Below are positions 1-11,456 of a stretch of 64,000 nt of DNA, piece after piece. The notes under the pieces were generated by a model that was not told where the DNA came from, ran no database searches, and saw only the letters and a program-made list of their open reading frames with translations. The stretch's first letter is position 1; every line of letters starts with the position of its first letter. The translations under genes and the position numbers were made by a program. The stretch lies in contig OY821518.1 of the NCBI GenBank assembly GCA_963682025.1, positions 305,325,429 to 305,389,428 of the forward strand, written 5' to 3'. The DNA comes from Cordilura impudica (lineage: Eukaryota > Arthropoda > Insecta > Diptera > Scathophagidae).

Positions 1-1
1 A

Positions 2-330
2 ATTTTTATTTATTATCTTCAAAAAGGAAAAACAATCAATGGTGAGTATTACGCTAACTTAGCAAAGCATTTGAATGATGAAATTGAGGAAAACAGGCCG
101 CATTTGGCGAAAAAAAAATTGTTGTTTCATCACGACAATTCACCAGTTCGCGCATTCAGAATTGCGATGGGCAAAATCCAGAATTAAAGTTCAAATTGCT
201 TCATCACTTCCCTTATTCACCAGATTTAGTGGCTTGGTGGGGTCTGCGGTTGACAACTATTTTAAAAAGCCAGATAGTTCTTACTAAAAAAGGGTGTCAA
301 AGGAATGTTGCTGAGAAAAGTGTATTGAGC
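2..330 (+). pseudogene. mariner transposase C-terminal relic (runs off window start)
   Basis: Reading from base 2 gives a continuous mariner-type stretch with KTINGEYYANL (bases about 29-61), then the catalytic-core block LLFHHDNSPVR, whose D is the second residue of the DDE/D triad, and then, after a shift of frame near 175-190, LKFKLLHHFPYSPDL. In intact mariners the SPDL block is followed by the third catalytic aspartate (APSDY). Here the text degrades into AWWGLRL and that residue is not seen. The first catalytic D and the helix-turn-helix would lie upstream of the window. One in-frame TAA and the frame change make it non-functional. The family assignment rests on motif order and is firm; the subfamily is not determined. 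Confidence 0.8.
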
Positions 331-3067
331 TAGCTAAAAGGAGATTATTTTGAGATATGAAAAAATTTTTTCCCAAATTTGTTCTGCTTTCTTTGTCAGG
401 TCGGCTTGTTCTGCCTAAATATTCACCCTAAATATTTTCTCTTTTTTTTGATCTCTTAAGGCGGAATGTGAATTCGTATTGCCGAAAAAATTTTTAGGCT
501 TTTTTTCTCTGGTACTTAATTTTTTAAAAACCAGATAATTCAGTTCTGTTAAATGCCTACCAAAAATTATGTGCGGTAGAAATTATTTGCTTAAGGAGCA
601 GTTTAAACTTAAAAGTATTATATCAGTTAGACAGGTCTTTGAAATACCTTTCCTTGGAAACCGCCAATGAAATTTTGATTTGTAGTTTAAATGTCATGTT
701 TAGTGAGGATGGGAGAAAAAAATAAGTTTCAAATAAAAGCCATTTTTGGGCATAAAATTATAGTCATTTTCACCGCGAATAATTTTTTTAATAGGCTGAT
801 ACTCTTCAAACGTGATTTAAATGGTTTTTTGAAAAGAAATCACCAGAGAAAAGATATTAATATTTAATATCTCATAAAATAGATTTCCGCGAATTCGTAT
901 CGATATACAAAATTTCTGGAAAAAAATTTAATTTTTTGACCCACAAGAATCCTTAATAATCTTTTGAGCCACAAAAAAAAATTTGGTGAAATCCCCTAAT
1001 ATATTGTATATTCATTCATAAATTCAATTGACCTTAAAAGGGCATATTCGGTTATTTTAATAGTATATCTAGAACATTTTTATAAAAAGGCTAGTTAAAG
1101 CAGTCTGCTCTTCTGGAACTCACTTTTTTAATCATCCAAAATACTACGAAGTAATCTATGGCATATAAAATGTATTTTCGTTTAACCGTCTTTGCTCATG
1201 AATTGAGTTGAGTTAAGCGCTCAAAGTTAATAGGATAAATGTTCAATAGCTGTGAATCAAGCAATTGTTAAAAATGTGTTTTTCATCGTTCGAGTAAAAT
1301 GGCTAATATTTGTTAATAAGAATTTATTGATGGTTTTTACAGTTGTTGTGTCTTTGTTTTTTTGGCCATTGAAATGCTTTTCATTCTCTTTAACTGTAAC
1401 AATTGATAATCATATGAAACTTGAGTCTGTTTGGCAGAAGAGATAATCAATATTTATGTGCTTGAATGATTAATTAAATTATTTACATCAACACACACAC
1501 ATACTGAATAGATATATACTCATATGTACTTTTACATATTTATAGAAGTATATGACATACGAGTACTATATTGTTATTGTATTATTGAAACACAATATTG
1601 CTTTCATTTGCGAGTTTGCGACAAAGAATTTTTTTTAATGTTCGATTGTTCATTGTAGTCAGTAGCAGGAATCAGAAACTTTTTGGAAAAAACATTCTTA
1701 TAAATATGAATGTAAAAGTCATAAATATTTAATAAGCCAGCCACAAAGGAATACAAAGACAGGCAGTAATCAGTACATGAATGGCGATGATGTCAGAAGA
1801 GTCCAACATACTCGTAGAGTATAACGTACTCAAACATTGATATGTCAACCAAATAAAATCCATTTAAGATTGTAACTTTCGATTCTTTATAGTTCAAGGT
1901 AAGTATTCATAGACAATGCAATGGCATGTCCTTGATGTGGGTATTGTAAAGAAATTGTTTTCCAAATGAGTTTTGTTATTCCCAGCAACAAGAAATAGAG
2001 AATTTTATATTTTCATTGATTTGAAACAACCTTTAAAACTTTTTTGTTTTGAATTTTTCATATATTTTAATTGTTATTCCGCTCTTCGTGGTGGAGGCGA
2101 ATCCAACATATCAAAAGTCATTAAAATCAGTCCAGTCACCCTTCGGTTATAAATGCTGTAACTAATGCGGCTTTGGTTTATACATACATAGATAAAATGT
2201 TCTTCATAGTATGCATAAAATTCAACTTCCATCATAGGATAATCCCATGTTAAACTCATGGCTTATGATCATAAATTTAACATCCGAAACCCATCTACCG
2301 TAACATCCGATATCTATATCATATCTTCGGATGCTCTTTTTTACTGGGTTATGATTGTCGATAAAAAGGCGGGAAGTTTCTTTTAAGAAAACTTCCTTTT
2401 TTGGTGGTAGACAAGTATTTTCTTCAATTTTTTAATACAATCTCGAAGAATGGATTATTGGAAATATTGTATTGTAAATATCAGAAAATAAACTAAAGTT
2501 TGGCCTGTCAGCAATTTGTAAACATGACTTTTAATACTTTAATGACCTGAAGGTATGTGCTCATACATATGTACATAAATATTTATACACGGAGGAGTGT
2601 ACATATTATAATTGAACTTGCATACGATAAAAATATGCACGTTGCCATATTTATATGGGGTTTTTTTTTGTAGTTACAGTCGTTATTGGTATTGTTTTTG
2701 TTAGTGAAAAAATAACAGATAATATTAACAACCACCATCAACAAATAGCAAAATAATAATCAGCCATGAAATTTAGCACATGTAACAAATTCATTGTCTT
2801 CGCATCATCATCACAAACAACAAAACATAGCCCACGCCAACATAATCAGCACAACATCAACTTCCAATGCCTTTTTCCTTTTCCTGTGACATATAAAGAA
2901 GTATAGCAAAAAGAATAAAAAGAAGAAGAAAAAATGCCCTCGAAAAATGAATTTTGATTTTGTTTTATGATTACGAAAAACATTATCGAAAGATTAAACC
3001 AAAGCGAAAATCATTTTGGCGCCTAAATATTTGGGAGTGAAATTTATTGATATTTTTATTTTATATA
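331..3067. other. AT-rich stretch without recognisable gene
   Basis: No coding signal or known element end is seen. It contains short simple repeats (a CA run near 1490-1500, a GAA-rich run near 2910-2935) and a small hairpin at 2371-2396 (GGAAGTTTC paired with a near-complementary copy). The short open frames at 1252-1446 and 2074-2259 have AT-driven composition and no recognised similarity. Confidence 0.5.
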
Positions 3068-3269
3068 CAGTAACGAGCAAAAGTGAACACATTTTAACTT
3101 AAAGTGTCATAAAATGGTAGCAATTATTATTTATTTTATTAGCAAAAACATTAACCTATACTAATATAATAAAGAGGTAATGTCTGTTTGTTTTTTGTAG
3201 GAGGTAATCTCCTTAACTGCTCATATAATTTCAAAATTGTTGGTTCCAATACTTAGAATGGTACTTTTT

Positions 3270-3996
3270 TATACCCTATACCACTATGTGATTTGGGTAT
3301 AACGACTTTGTGGTGCTGTTTGTAACTACCAAAACTGTTTGACCTAGACCTATCTTTTATTATACCGATCGACTCAGAATCACCTTCTGAGTCTATTTAG
3401 CGATATCCGTCCGTCCGTCCGTCTGTATGTCCATGTAAACCTTGTAATCAAACTACAGGTCGCAAATATGAATATATTTTAATAAAATTTAGTATGTTGG
3501 CAACAGAATGAACGCTATTGAAATTGGTGAAATTCGGTCCATGTTCAGACCTAGACCCCATACAAATGACCCCTATGAACTCGATTTAAATTGCCATAAG
3601 ATCCAAATTATCATATAGATTGGGTTTGAGTGTGTTTCTTACATCCATTTATCAGTTGTTCAAAAATTAACCTCATAGGCAATTCTTTGTCATGGCCCCC
3701 ATATAAAGCTCCTTCCCGATTTTCACTTAAATCTATCAAAAAAAACAAAAACATTGCACAGATTTTTCTCAAATTTTGTTTGCACATATTATTTCAAAAT
3801 ATAAGTGACTTTGCCCAACATGGTCAGGATCAGTCCATTTTTCGACCAAGTCGCCATATAAATATAGAATCCGATATGAACTTTTTCATATCTGCAGCGA
3901 AAAAAATTAATAACAATTCCACTCAAATTTGCTTTATCCTTATTTTCTATATCCACTTAGTTGGACCAAAGAGAAAGGGTCTCCAAACCATGGTTT
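3270..3996 (+). mobile_element. HINE copy A (Helentron-like), 3' truncated
   Basis: This copy begins TATACCCTATACCAC and carries (GTCC)3-GTCTG near 3407-3427, then the usual interior (GATGAAATTTGGTAT-type block, CCCATATAAA, CTGCAGCGAAAAAAATTAATA, ATCCACTTAGTTGGACC). It stops at about 3996 before the second inverted motif and the terminal palindrome. It runs straight into Helitron-type satellite sequence, so the 3' end was lost by deletion or recombination. The interior is more diverged from the other copies than most, suggesting an older insertion. The open frame at 3630-4097 is a shadow of this copy and of the next block. Confidence 0.75.
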
Positions 3997-4010
3997 TTGA
4001 TAATTTTATT

Positions 4011-4350
4011 GGGCGTGGCACTTTACCTAAGAGAGCGTTGCAAATTTGTCTTAAGTCACCTATTATTAATGTTAGTGGCTGTGCCAAAAATAGGTAGGAT
4101 CGGATAAATGGGCGTGGCACCTTCCATACAAAGTAATAATTCAATATTATATGTCTCGACTACTATAACAGAGACAGAGCAGTAGGCGTAGCACCGCCCA
4201 TACAAAGTAAATATATAATATCATATAACTGGTGAAACCTTCGACACTTTGCACGAGTCCATCAAATATTAATGTGAGTAGTCTGGTAAAAATGGGGAGG
4301 GATGGGATAAGAGGGCGTGGCACCTCCTATAAAAAATTAAGTACTCCGAA
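4011..4350 (+). repeat. Satellite units of the short Helitron family, no ends
   Basis: Three imperfect units each contain GGGCGTGGCACC-like text followed by CATACAAAGTAA and ATTAATGTGAGTAG. They match the internal tandem units of the complete short Helitrons at 10664-11455 and 52063-54448. Neither a TC nor a CTAG terminus is present, so this is an internal fragment fused to HINE copy A. Confidence 0.7.
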
Positions 4351-4404
4351 AAAGACAGTCTTGAAACTTTTGACTGGTTCATTAATTATGAATGTGCCTA
4401 GTCG

Positions 4405-4585
4405 TGGAAATCGCCAAATTAAAAAATTGCCAAATCAAAAATTGCCAAAGCCGAAAATCGCGAATAATAAAAATCGCCAAAATAAAAATTTTAGAAACCA
4501 AAAATGGGCAAATTCAAAAACCGCTAAAATCAAAAATCGTCAAAATCAAAAATCGCTAAAAATGAAAAATTACCAAATGATATTC
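4405..4585 (+). repeat. Degenerate short tandem repeat (AAAATCGCC-like)
   Basis: The stretch repeats AAAATCGCC / AAAATTGCC words at about 9-15 base spacing (for example 4408-4460 and 4530-4560). It looks like a decayed minisatellite. The open frame through it (4232-4588) only reflects the repetitive K/N/Q-rich reading and is not taken as a gene. Confidence 0.6.
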
Positions 4586-4916
4586 TAAATTCAAGTCCAA
4601 TAGTGTTGCCAGATTTAATTTGGAAAATCCCTGTTCGTTTCACGAGCAGCTATATATGCCTGAATCCAGGGTAGAAACGCCGAAAAATTTAATAAATGAG
4701 GTAAAAAAATATAAAATAAACGAAATAAAATATTTTAATTGGAAAAATTGATTGTGAAATGAAACATGACAATAAGTCTGGATAAGTCGTAGCGAAGAGC
4801 TACAGAGCATAATAGTAATTAATATTAAAAGCCAATACAAAATCATAAGGCAAATCAATTAATTCAGTTTTACACGTTTGTGGGGTGCAACTAAAAAGTT
4901 GTTTTTAATAATATTT

Positions 4917-5760
4917 TTAATGCATCTTGGCATACTTTCTAACAAGTCCTTTTAAAACTCTTGGAATATTCTCCCATTCCGTCCTTACATAACTCTTAGG
5001 CTCCTCAATGTAGATAGGCACTCGATTGTATTGTACCAATCTCCTCTTCAATATGGACCACAAATTTTCTATCGGGTTAAGGTCCGGATTTTGCGCAGGG
5101 CGTTTCATCAACAAAATGTTTAACCAGATAGTTAATTTTAACGTACGGCAACGTTTAGAGTCTTTGTCCTGTTGGAAAGTGACTTCATGCTCGCTATAGC
5201 CGCTGTGGTCCACACAATCGGCTATATTGATATGATTTATTTATTACAAGCGATCCCAAATGCCGCTTAGTTAAACAACCCCACAACTTCAACCTACTAC
5301 GGCCATGTTTGAAAGGTTGTTTAACATGAGCTTTTGAATAGCTTCTTGATGTCTCCTCCAAAAATATTCCTCTCCATCAGATTCGAATCGGTTGATTTTG
5401 ATCTCATCAGAAAAAAAACCTTTTCCCATCCTATATGGTCCATGCTCATGATTTTTGAAGACTTTTAGGCAGGCTTTTATATTCTTATCGGGAAGAACTG
5501 GTTTTTCCTTATGACTTCTGCAATTAAACCAATTCACTTACGTGTTTATTTATAGCATTAGCAGCTCGCTTGGGCACTTTCAACGCACTTTTTATTCATT
5601 TGTCTAGGACGACCTTCAGTGTTCCATATAGAAGCTATATTTCGTTAATCTAATTTTAACTTCTCAGCAATTATTTCGCATGAGTGTGAACTTATATACT
5701 ATTTGTATACTATTTTTGCACACGACAGGACTATAATATGAAATTAGATGACAAGCTACC
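4917..5760 (-). pseudogene. Tc1-like (DD34E) transposase relic
   Basis: The C-terminal part (5213-4917) has VTFQQDKDSKR, holding the second catalytic D, and PAQNPDLNPIENLWSILKRR, holding the catalytic E. This is the signature of Tc1 DD34E transposases, which cut and paste DNA at TA. The middle part (5537-5289) has FFSDEIKINRFESDGEEYFW with the first catalytic D. About 75 bases between the two blocks are out of frame and carry stops. Upstream, GRPRQMNKK near 5600 looks like the GRPR AT-hook-like motif in front of the DNA-binding domain, but the rest of the N-terminus is scrambled. The gene is therefore dead. GTGGGGTGCAACTAAAAAG just beyond the stop (4880-4900) may be subterminal sequence of its own element. 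Confidence 0.8.
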
Positions 5761-5969
5761 AGCCACACATAACAGAAAGTTTGGATTTGCTCAGAAAAGT
5801 AGACTACTTAACTTTATTTATTTTACTTATTCATCGAAAAACTCGTAACATACGTAATATGTATTAATAAGGAGAGCATAAAGTTTTTTATCGTAATGAT
5901 AGAACGCCAAAACGGACCAATAATATGTGGATATATTTTACTGGCTTTTGGAGATAAGTAGTCTTCTTT

Positions 5970-6537
5970 GCTAATATTCTGCAATTTAAATTTCGGTATT
6001 TACAGAGCCCTGCGTAACAAATAAGATGTCATATTTTATCGCAGCTGCATATTGTTTGCTATACCAGAAACTTTTTTTTTTGGAAATTTCGTTTGCTTTT
6101 CGGTTTTAAAGTTATCTTCGACATTAGCAACATAAAAATTTTTATTCGGAAGCTACAAAAAATCTTGCAGTACATTATTTTTGTTGTCCATGATTTCAAT
6201 TTCCGTGCTCTGCTTATAGTCTCTAAATTTTTTTGCTGTGTTCCTGTCCAGAACTTTTTGGTTTCTGCCCTGCATTGGCTTTAACTTTTCATACCGAATA
6301 GTGCGAGCACTGAGCTAGCCGGCTAACTGGAGATGTTGAGAGCTCTTTTCAATATTTTACCAATTTCTTTTTGTCTTAAAGACATCAAGTGGACCTATCT
6401 TTCTTAACCAACCATATTTTCTATCATTGGTCGAACTCTCCTGACCTTTGCTTCTTTGGCAAACCTTTACTTGGACCAAGATGAATTTGTTAATAATATC
6501 TTATAATTTTAGCACGTACTTTTATTTCTTCACTCAT
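5970..6537 (-). pseudogene. IS630/Tc1-superfamily transposase relic, N-terminal part
   Basis: Read on the minus strand, an ATG at 6537 starts MSEEIKVRAKI and is followed by many stops. The stretch is recognisable as a relative of the relic at 43777-44520. Both share the start context (TTGTTGTTAG a few bases before ATG-AGT-GA) and a downstream block containing GTAGCTTCCG / GCAGCTTCCG and TTTTTAT-TTGCTAATG. The second relic retains the RPMERYWALVK-type catalytic-E region, so this one is taken as the same family with its C-terminus lost. In both places family B repeat sequence lies upstream of the start. Assignment by pairwise likeness only. Confidence 0.5.
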
Positions 6538-6594
6538 TTGAATTAAACTAACAACAAACAAGGAGGGTTATCATAAAGCATAATAATTGACACT

Positions 6595-6965
6595 AACAGA
6601 TCCCTCGAAATTCGAGTGCAAATTTTATTTTTTCATTTTATATAAACCCTCAAGGTATGCTAATCAATATTATTGGTTTATGTCCCAAATTATTTTTCTA
6701 TTCAACACAACTATTATTGTGAATGAAGAAAACAAACTCGCAGACACATTTAGAAATTTAAAAAATACACACATAGTGTTGTATAATTTGATGCATGTGT
6801 TAGTAGCAACTTTAAATGCAATTTACTCCAAAAAAAGTTTTAAATTTAAAAATCTGTAAATCGGGTGGAGATCTAAAGAGAAATACCTTTCAAATAAGAT
6901 ATGTTTGTTCAAAATCGAGAGAAAACTGTGCAACAAATCATCGATTAAAAGAAACCGCCTTACTT
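6595..6965 (+). mobile_element. MITE family B, copy 1
   Basis: It begins with the palindrome CTCGAAATTCGAG at 6605-6617 followed by TGCAAATTTTA. It continues through the AATGCAATTTACTCCAAAA block, AAAAATCTGTAAATC, ATACCTTTCAAATAA and TCAAAATCGAGA, to the degraded end AAGAAACCGCC. Seven copies or fragments of this 340-bp family lie in the window (others near 16012, 16915, 43064, 51748, 60060, 63339). It lies upstream of the transposase relic ending at 6537, the same arrangement as at 43064-44520. Confidence 0.65.
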
Positions 6966-7204
6966 ATTAATTCTATAGATATTTTTGACAGATAATTTGA
7001 AAAACAAAAGATTAAATAATTGTTAAAGTTAAGAGGAAAAGAGTGTGTTAAGATTTTTTTGTTTTAATTTTGTTATTTATTCTGTTTATTCCTTTTTTAT
7101 TCATTAAATATTATTGTTATTATTATTATTATTTTTTTTTTTGTTAATAAAATAGAAAACAATTTTATTAATTTTTATAAAAATAAAAAATCTTATTTTC
7201 GATC

Positions 7205-7674
7205 TTTATCAATTTAATGATTGAGTTTGAAATTGTTCAGGCTCAAGATCAAATGTTTTTACGCCGTTAACGCTAAATGTAAGTTTAGCAAAAACAAATT
7301 GTTTTTCTTGTTTTTTCAAGACAAAAACAAACATGTATATTGTAGTATGCAATGTGTACCCGTATACAATCATATTTGTTTCAAAGTTGTTCTATATTTT
7401 AGTTTGTTATATTGGAAGAGGCTTAAATAGTATAACTTTTGCTTGAATTCTCATTTGGTTGTTTTCAGCAAATATATATGAATTTAACTTCTTACCAAAC
7501 AAACTATCTACTGGTTTTGGTTACTGATGAGGGTTGGTGACTCTTCCAGAAACCTGTCATGCAGAATATTGATCAATTTTTGAAACAAATGTGCTAATGC
7601 TATTGCTTTATTTAAAGTAAGAACATTTGATCTTGAGCCTGAACAATTTCAAACTCAATCATTAAATTGATAAA
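7205..7674. repeat. Inverted repeat with 57-bp arms (foldback)
   Basis: The left arm 7205-7261 (TTTATCAATTTAATGATTGA...) and the right arm 7618-7674 are reverse complements with about one mismatch, separated by 356 bases. The near-identity contrasts with the decayed elements around it, so it is either a recent insertion or the terminal repeats of a MITE. No clear target duplication is seen. Confidence 0.75.
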
Positions 7675-8164
7675 AGTTTAATTACATATCTTTTAGTATT
7701 TAATATTTTATGACACTTGAAGTAAAAATATGCTGAACATACACTCAATTTTGCTCGCTACTGTAAATATAAATACTTTTAATATTATTTTTTATTACAT
7801 TGTGTAGTAGGATGTTCGTTGGAAAATGTTTATGATTATTGTGATTTTTTGTGCGGCCTTGGGCCAAAAGAATAAAACATTAGCAACAGCAAAAAAAATT
7901 ATTCATACAGACATCTTATAAGGCAGTCATATACTTTGATAGGGTATTTTTTTTTTTTTTGTATAACCACAACAATAGCAATAATCAGTTATGACAAAAC
8001 TTTGTTATATTTATTATTCTTTTTGCTGTCACTTAATTGACAATCTACCAAATTGAAAGTAAACAGCTACAGTCATTTGACTTTAATACCCTATCCAGAA
8101 TTGTATGCAACCAAACAAACGTTCATACAAACACTATGTGTTATTTTCCAATTACTAAAAAGGC

Positions 8165-8266
8165 CTAATTTGATTATTTACTTTCTTTATCCAATTAGTT
8201 GGACCTAAGACCCTTTCTCTAGGGTATTGTATAGTTAGCCTAGACCGACTATAATTTTCTTACTTG
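8165..8266 (+). mobile_element. HINE copy B, 3' end only
   Basis: Only the last hundred bases are recognisable: ATCCAATTAGTTGGACC, an AGGGTATTGTATAG remnant of the second inverted motif, the stem-loop (one arm mutated: AGTTAGCCTAGACCGACT), and TTTTCTTACTTG. The palindrome is uncompensated and broken. Confidence 0.7.
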
Positions 8267-10663
8267 TTTTTGTTTGTGTTGCTATATTAATTTGATATCA
8301 CTTGATTTTTTAGAATTATTTTTAATTATTTTTAACATATAACTATAAAAATACTATATTTTGTTGCTAACGTCGGTATTCAGATATAACTGGAATTCCA
8401 AAATATTTTCCTACTTTCCCAGAATACAACAAGGTTCAGAAATTTGCAATCTCTACCCAAATCCTATGCCTTAAAAAAATTTGTTTTCTTTATTGGCAAT
8501 TTAGAATTCATAAATCCATGCCAGATTTTTTCATATCGGTTGTCGCCTGGGAATGAAGATAAAATGTTTTCACGATAATGGTGCAAACAATTTTCTCAAT
8601 ATTTCAACTTTTATTGTCATTGACTTGATAGTTACTGCTAAACTAATTGGGCGAGAATTCGAAAATAATCGATATTCTTTTTCGTTATTTGCGCTCAAAT
8701 ATGAAATAGTCTTTTTAGCCTTATATTACTTGAATATAAAAGCAGTTCAGCTAATTTTGAATATTGCAAATTCCTAAGTTTATTAATTAAGTTTAACCCA
8801 TTCCAATGCAACTTAGTTAAGATTCTCTTTTGAAATCCAAGTACCCTTTCTCTGCTGTACATATTAATGTTGGATATTTTCGGACACTACTTGTTTGGTA
8901 ACTACTTACACTTGTTGCTAATAATTGTTCCATTCACAGTTAAGTGCTGAATGTTCGAAACTCTATAGAGTATTGTGTGTATATGGAGTAGGGATATAAC
9001 TTTTTAGAATTTTTTGAAATATAAAATTTGGCCATAGGTTAGCGCAATAGTATTTAAAAAATTATACAAAAATATTAAATTTTTTTTTCGCGATATTTAA
9101 AAAAAATTCCCGAATGCCATAAAATTTTTATTACAGGCTTTTTCAACAAGTAAAAAAGACTATAAATAGAATGGACATATTCTCTTTTTCGGGCAACAAC
9201 GCAATAAAGTTTCAATTTTAAAAAGGAAAAGTATCCCTTCAAAAGTCTTTTTTATAATTTTTTTTTTTCTTAAAATAACCAATAAAAAAACGTTATTTAT
9301 TATTAAAACAATAGTACAGCGCATAATATTTCTTTAAAATTCGCTCAATCCTAACATGATGGGGCTTGTATATGCGTTGGAATCACTTCTCCATACTGTT
9401 AAAGCGTTACACAGTTCAATGGGACACTTATTTAATGGAAGAAGTTTTCGATAACTTTGCTTAAGTAACTTGGTTATACACTTTTCTTTGGCAGAGTAAA
9501 ACAAAAACTTTATCCTTCTTTATAAAATCTCTGAAGTTGAGGATTAGCACAAATTTTAACAGAGAAAAAAGTTGGTTAAGCTCTGGTAGTAACTGTTTCA
9601 GGAAAGGCATCAGCATTAATTAATTATGCTACTGAGAACAATCATGTTGCAAAAATCTGTTACAGCAAAATAAGACTTTTACTATTAACAGCGGTTACGA
9701 AAACATTATTAAAACACTTTACAACCAACAATTTTAATGACTTTATATCAGCCGGCTAAATTGATTAAAATTCTTTTAAAAACTGCCACACCAGCATGAG
9801 TTTTAATAATAAAATGATGAAAAGATGTTCAAGTCAACACTCATTTGAATGCATACTCGTATAATACCCATAAATGTCGTTGTCATCATTAGCAAGTTTA
9901 ACATAATGATGATAGACACACATACACATTTAAGAACGAATTGCTTGGATACATTTGGTTTATTAAGCAAACAAATGACTTAACAACGATTGTAAATTTA
10001 TTGGCCGTTGGAAAACAGCAAACAAGCAAGCAACGAAAATTCAACAAAGCACATCATAGTAAAATATCATCATAAAAAGAAAGAAGAAGAAAAAACAAAA
10101 CAGAAGAAGAGCAGCAGGAACGCCAAAGCGTAATAATAAGCCAGTGACTATGAGAGCAGAGATCACACAAGAGGACAATAAATAACAGCCAAAGCAATGT
10201 TGACACAATGTCAACTTTGCTTTGTCAACTGCAGAAGCAGCTGCAGCCGTTATGGAAACAACTGTAGTTAAAATAACAATGAAAACAAGGAGTAAAACAA
10301 TTAACAGTTTACGTAATTGACTCAAATGAGCACAAAATAACAAGGCCGTCAGCAACGACAACAACAATAACAATAAATAATAAAATAGCTCAAGCACAAA
10401 AACAAATAAACAAAACTACAGCAACATCTATAGCACCCCCTCGAAAGATACTCTAAATAAGAGTTTAAAATTTAGCTTTGGCGAAATGCTCCACCTGTGA
10501 AGAAACTTTTTTTTTTATAAGTTCGAGCATAGAATTGTTTTTTGTGTAAATTATTATAAAAAATTTAAATACAAAATGATTTGAGTTAAAAAAAGTTTAG
10601 TTAGGGAATTTGGTTTAAGCTTAAAAATGTTTTCGAGGTGAAATGTTTCATTATTGTATTAGA
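8267..10663. other. AT-rich stretch, no gene seen
   Basis: No coding or element signal is seen. Around 10020-10400 the plus strand is rich in CAA/CAG words (typical noncoding fly sequence). Its antisense forms a 118-residue leucine-rich frame (10397-10041), which I reject as coding. Confidence 0.5.
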
Positions 10664-11455
10664 CTAGCAGTAACCCGATGCGCTTCGCTACACTCCTCGT
10701 AACGAAATAAAAAGCAGGGAATTCGTTTTTTGGAAAACCGTTTTTTTTGTATAGGAGGTGCCACGCCTATTAGTCTGATGCCGCCCATTTTTGGGCAACT
10801 ACTAACATTAATAACTTATGAACTCAAACAAAGTCGCAAGTCTTTCACTATGATACTACTCCAGTTATATTATATTAAATATTTTCTTTGTATGGGGGGT
10901 GCCACGCCCACAGTTCCGCTACCGCCCATTTTTTATGAGGCTACTCGCATTAATAAGTAATGAAACAGACAAAGTCTCAATGCTTTCACTATTATAGTAC
11001 TTCAGATATGACATGACATTATATATTTACTTTGTATGGGAGGTACCACGCCCACTGATCCGATTCCGCCCATTTTTTTCGAGTACTAACGCTGATAACT
11101 TATGAACTCACACAAAGTCTCAAAACTTTGTCTGCTACAGTACTCTAGATATATGGCATTTAATATTTACTTTGTATGGTGGGTACCACGCCCATTGGTC
11201 CGATCACGCCCATTTTTCTCGAAACTCTTCGAATTATTTAAGTATGTATATGTACATAGTTTCAGAACTCTTACTGTCGTAGTACTGCAGATATTATATG
11301 TTAAAATTAGATGTTAAAAAATTCACTTTGTATGGGAGGTGCCACGCCCACTTGAAAATCAAAATATATAGCCTATTTATCCTTCCGGATAGGCAGTTAC
11401 CTACTCTAAAAATTTCAAACAAACATACACAACTCCATTTTTATTATATATAAGA
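10664..11455 (-). mobile_element. Complete short non-autonomous Helitron (792 bp)
   Basis: Read on the minus strand it starts TCTTATATATAATAAAAATGG after an A (11456) and ends GGGTTACTGCTAG before a T (10663). This is the canonical A|TC...CTRR|T Helitron layout. A GCGAAGCGC hairpin stem lies about 12 bases before CTAG. Inside are five imperfect tandem units marked by CCACGCC at 10761, 10912, 11046, 11186 and 11342, so the period is about 135-155 bases. There is no coding capacity, so it would need the rolling-circle Rep/helicase of another Helitron. A second copy with matching ends lies at 52063-54448. Confidence 0.85.
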
Positions 11456-11456
11456 T

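Larger units (their letters stand above)
3068..7763. mobile_element. Tc1-type inverted-repeat-bounded nest of elements
   Basis: The left end CAGTAACGAGCAAAAGTGA at 3068 is preceded by TA. The right end, read on the minus strand from 7763, is CAGTAGCGAGCAAAATTGA and is also next to TA. Further in, both ends share the block AAGTGTCATAAAAT. CAGT-starting inverted repeats with a TA target are typical of Tc1-like transposons. At 4.7 kb the span is far too long for one Tc1 element. It holds a truncated HINE, a Helitron satellite block, two different transposase relics, a family B copy and a foldback. I read it as one old element expanded by later insertions. The alternative is two unrelated solo ends of the same family. 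Confidence 0.45.

Noticed and set aside
1252..1446. 64-residue frame with hydrophobic N-terminal half
   Set aside because: AT-driven composition, GTG start, no homology I recognise and no gene context.
3630..4097. 155-residue open frame
   Set aside because: It spans HINE copy A and the Helitron satellite block; the text is the same HINE shadow frame seen in other copies plus satellite.
10041..10397. 118-residue leucine-rich open frame on the minus strand
   Set aside because: It is the antisense of CAA/CAG-rich noncoding fly sequence; residues are almost all L, F, V and I, with no domain or neighbouring signal.
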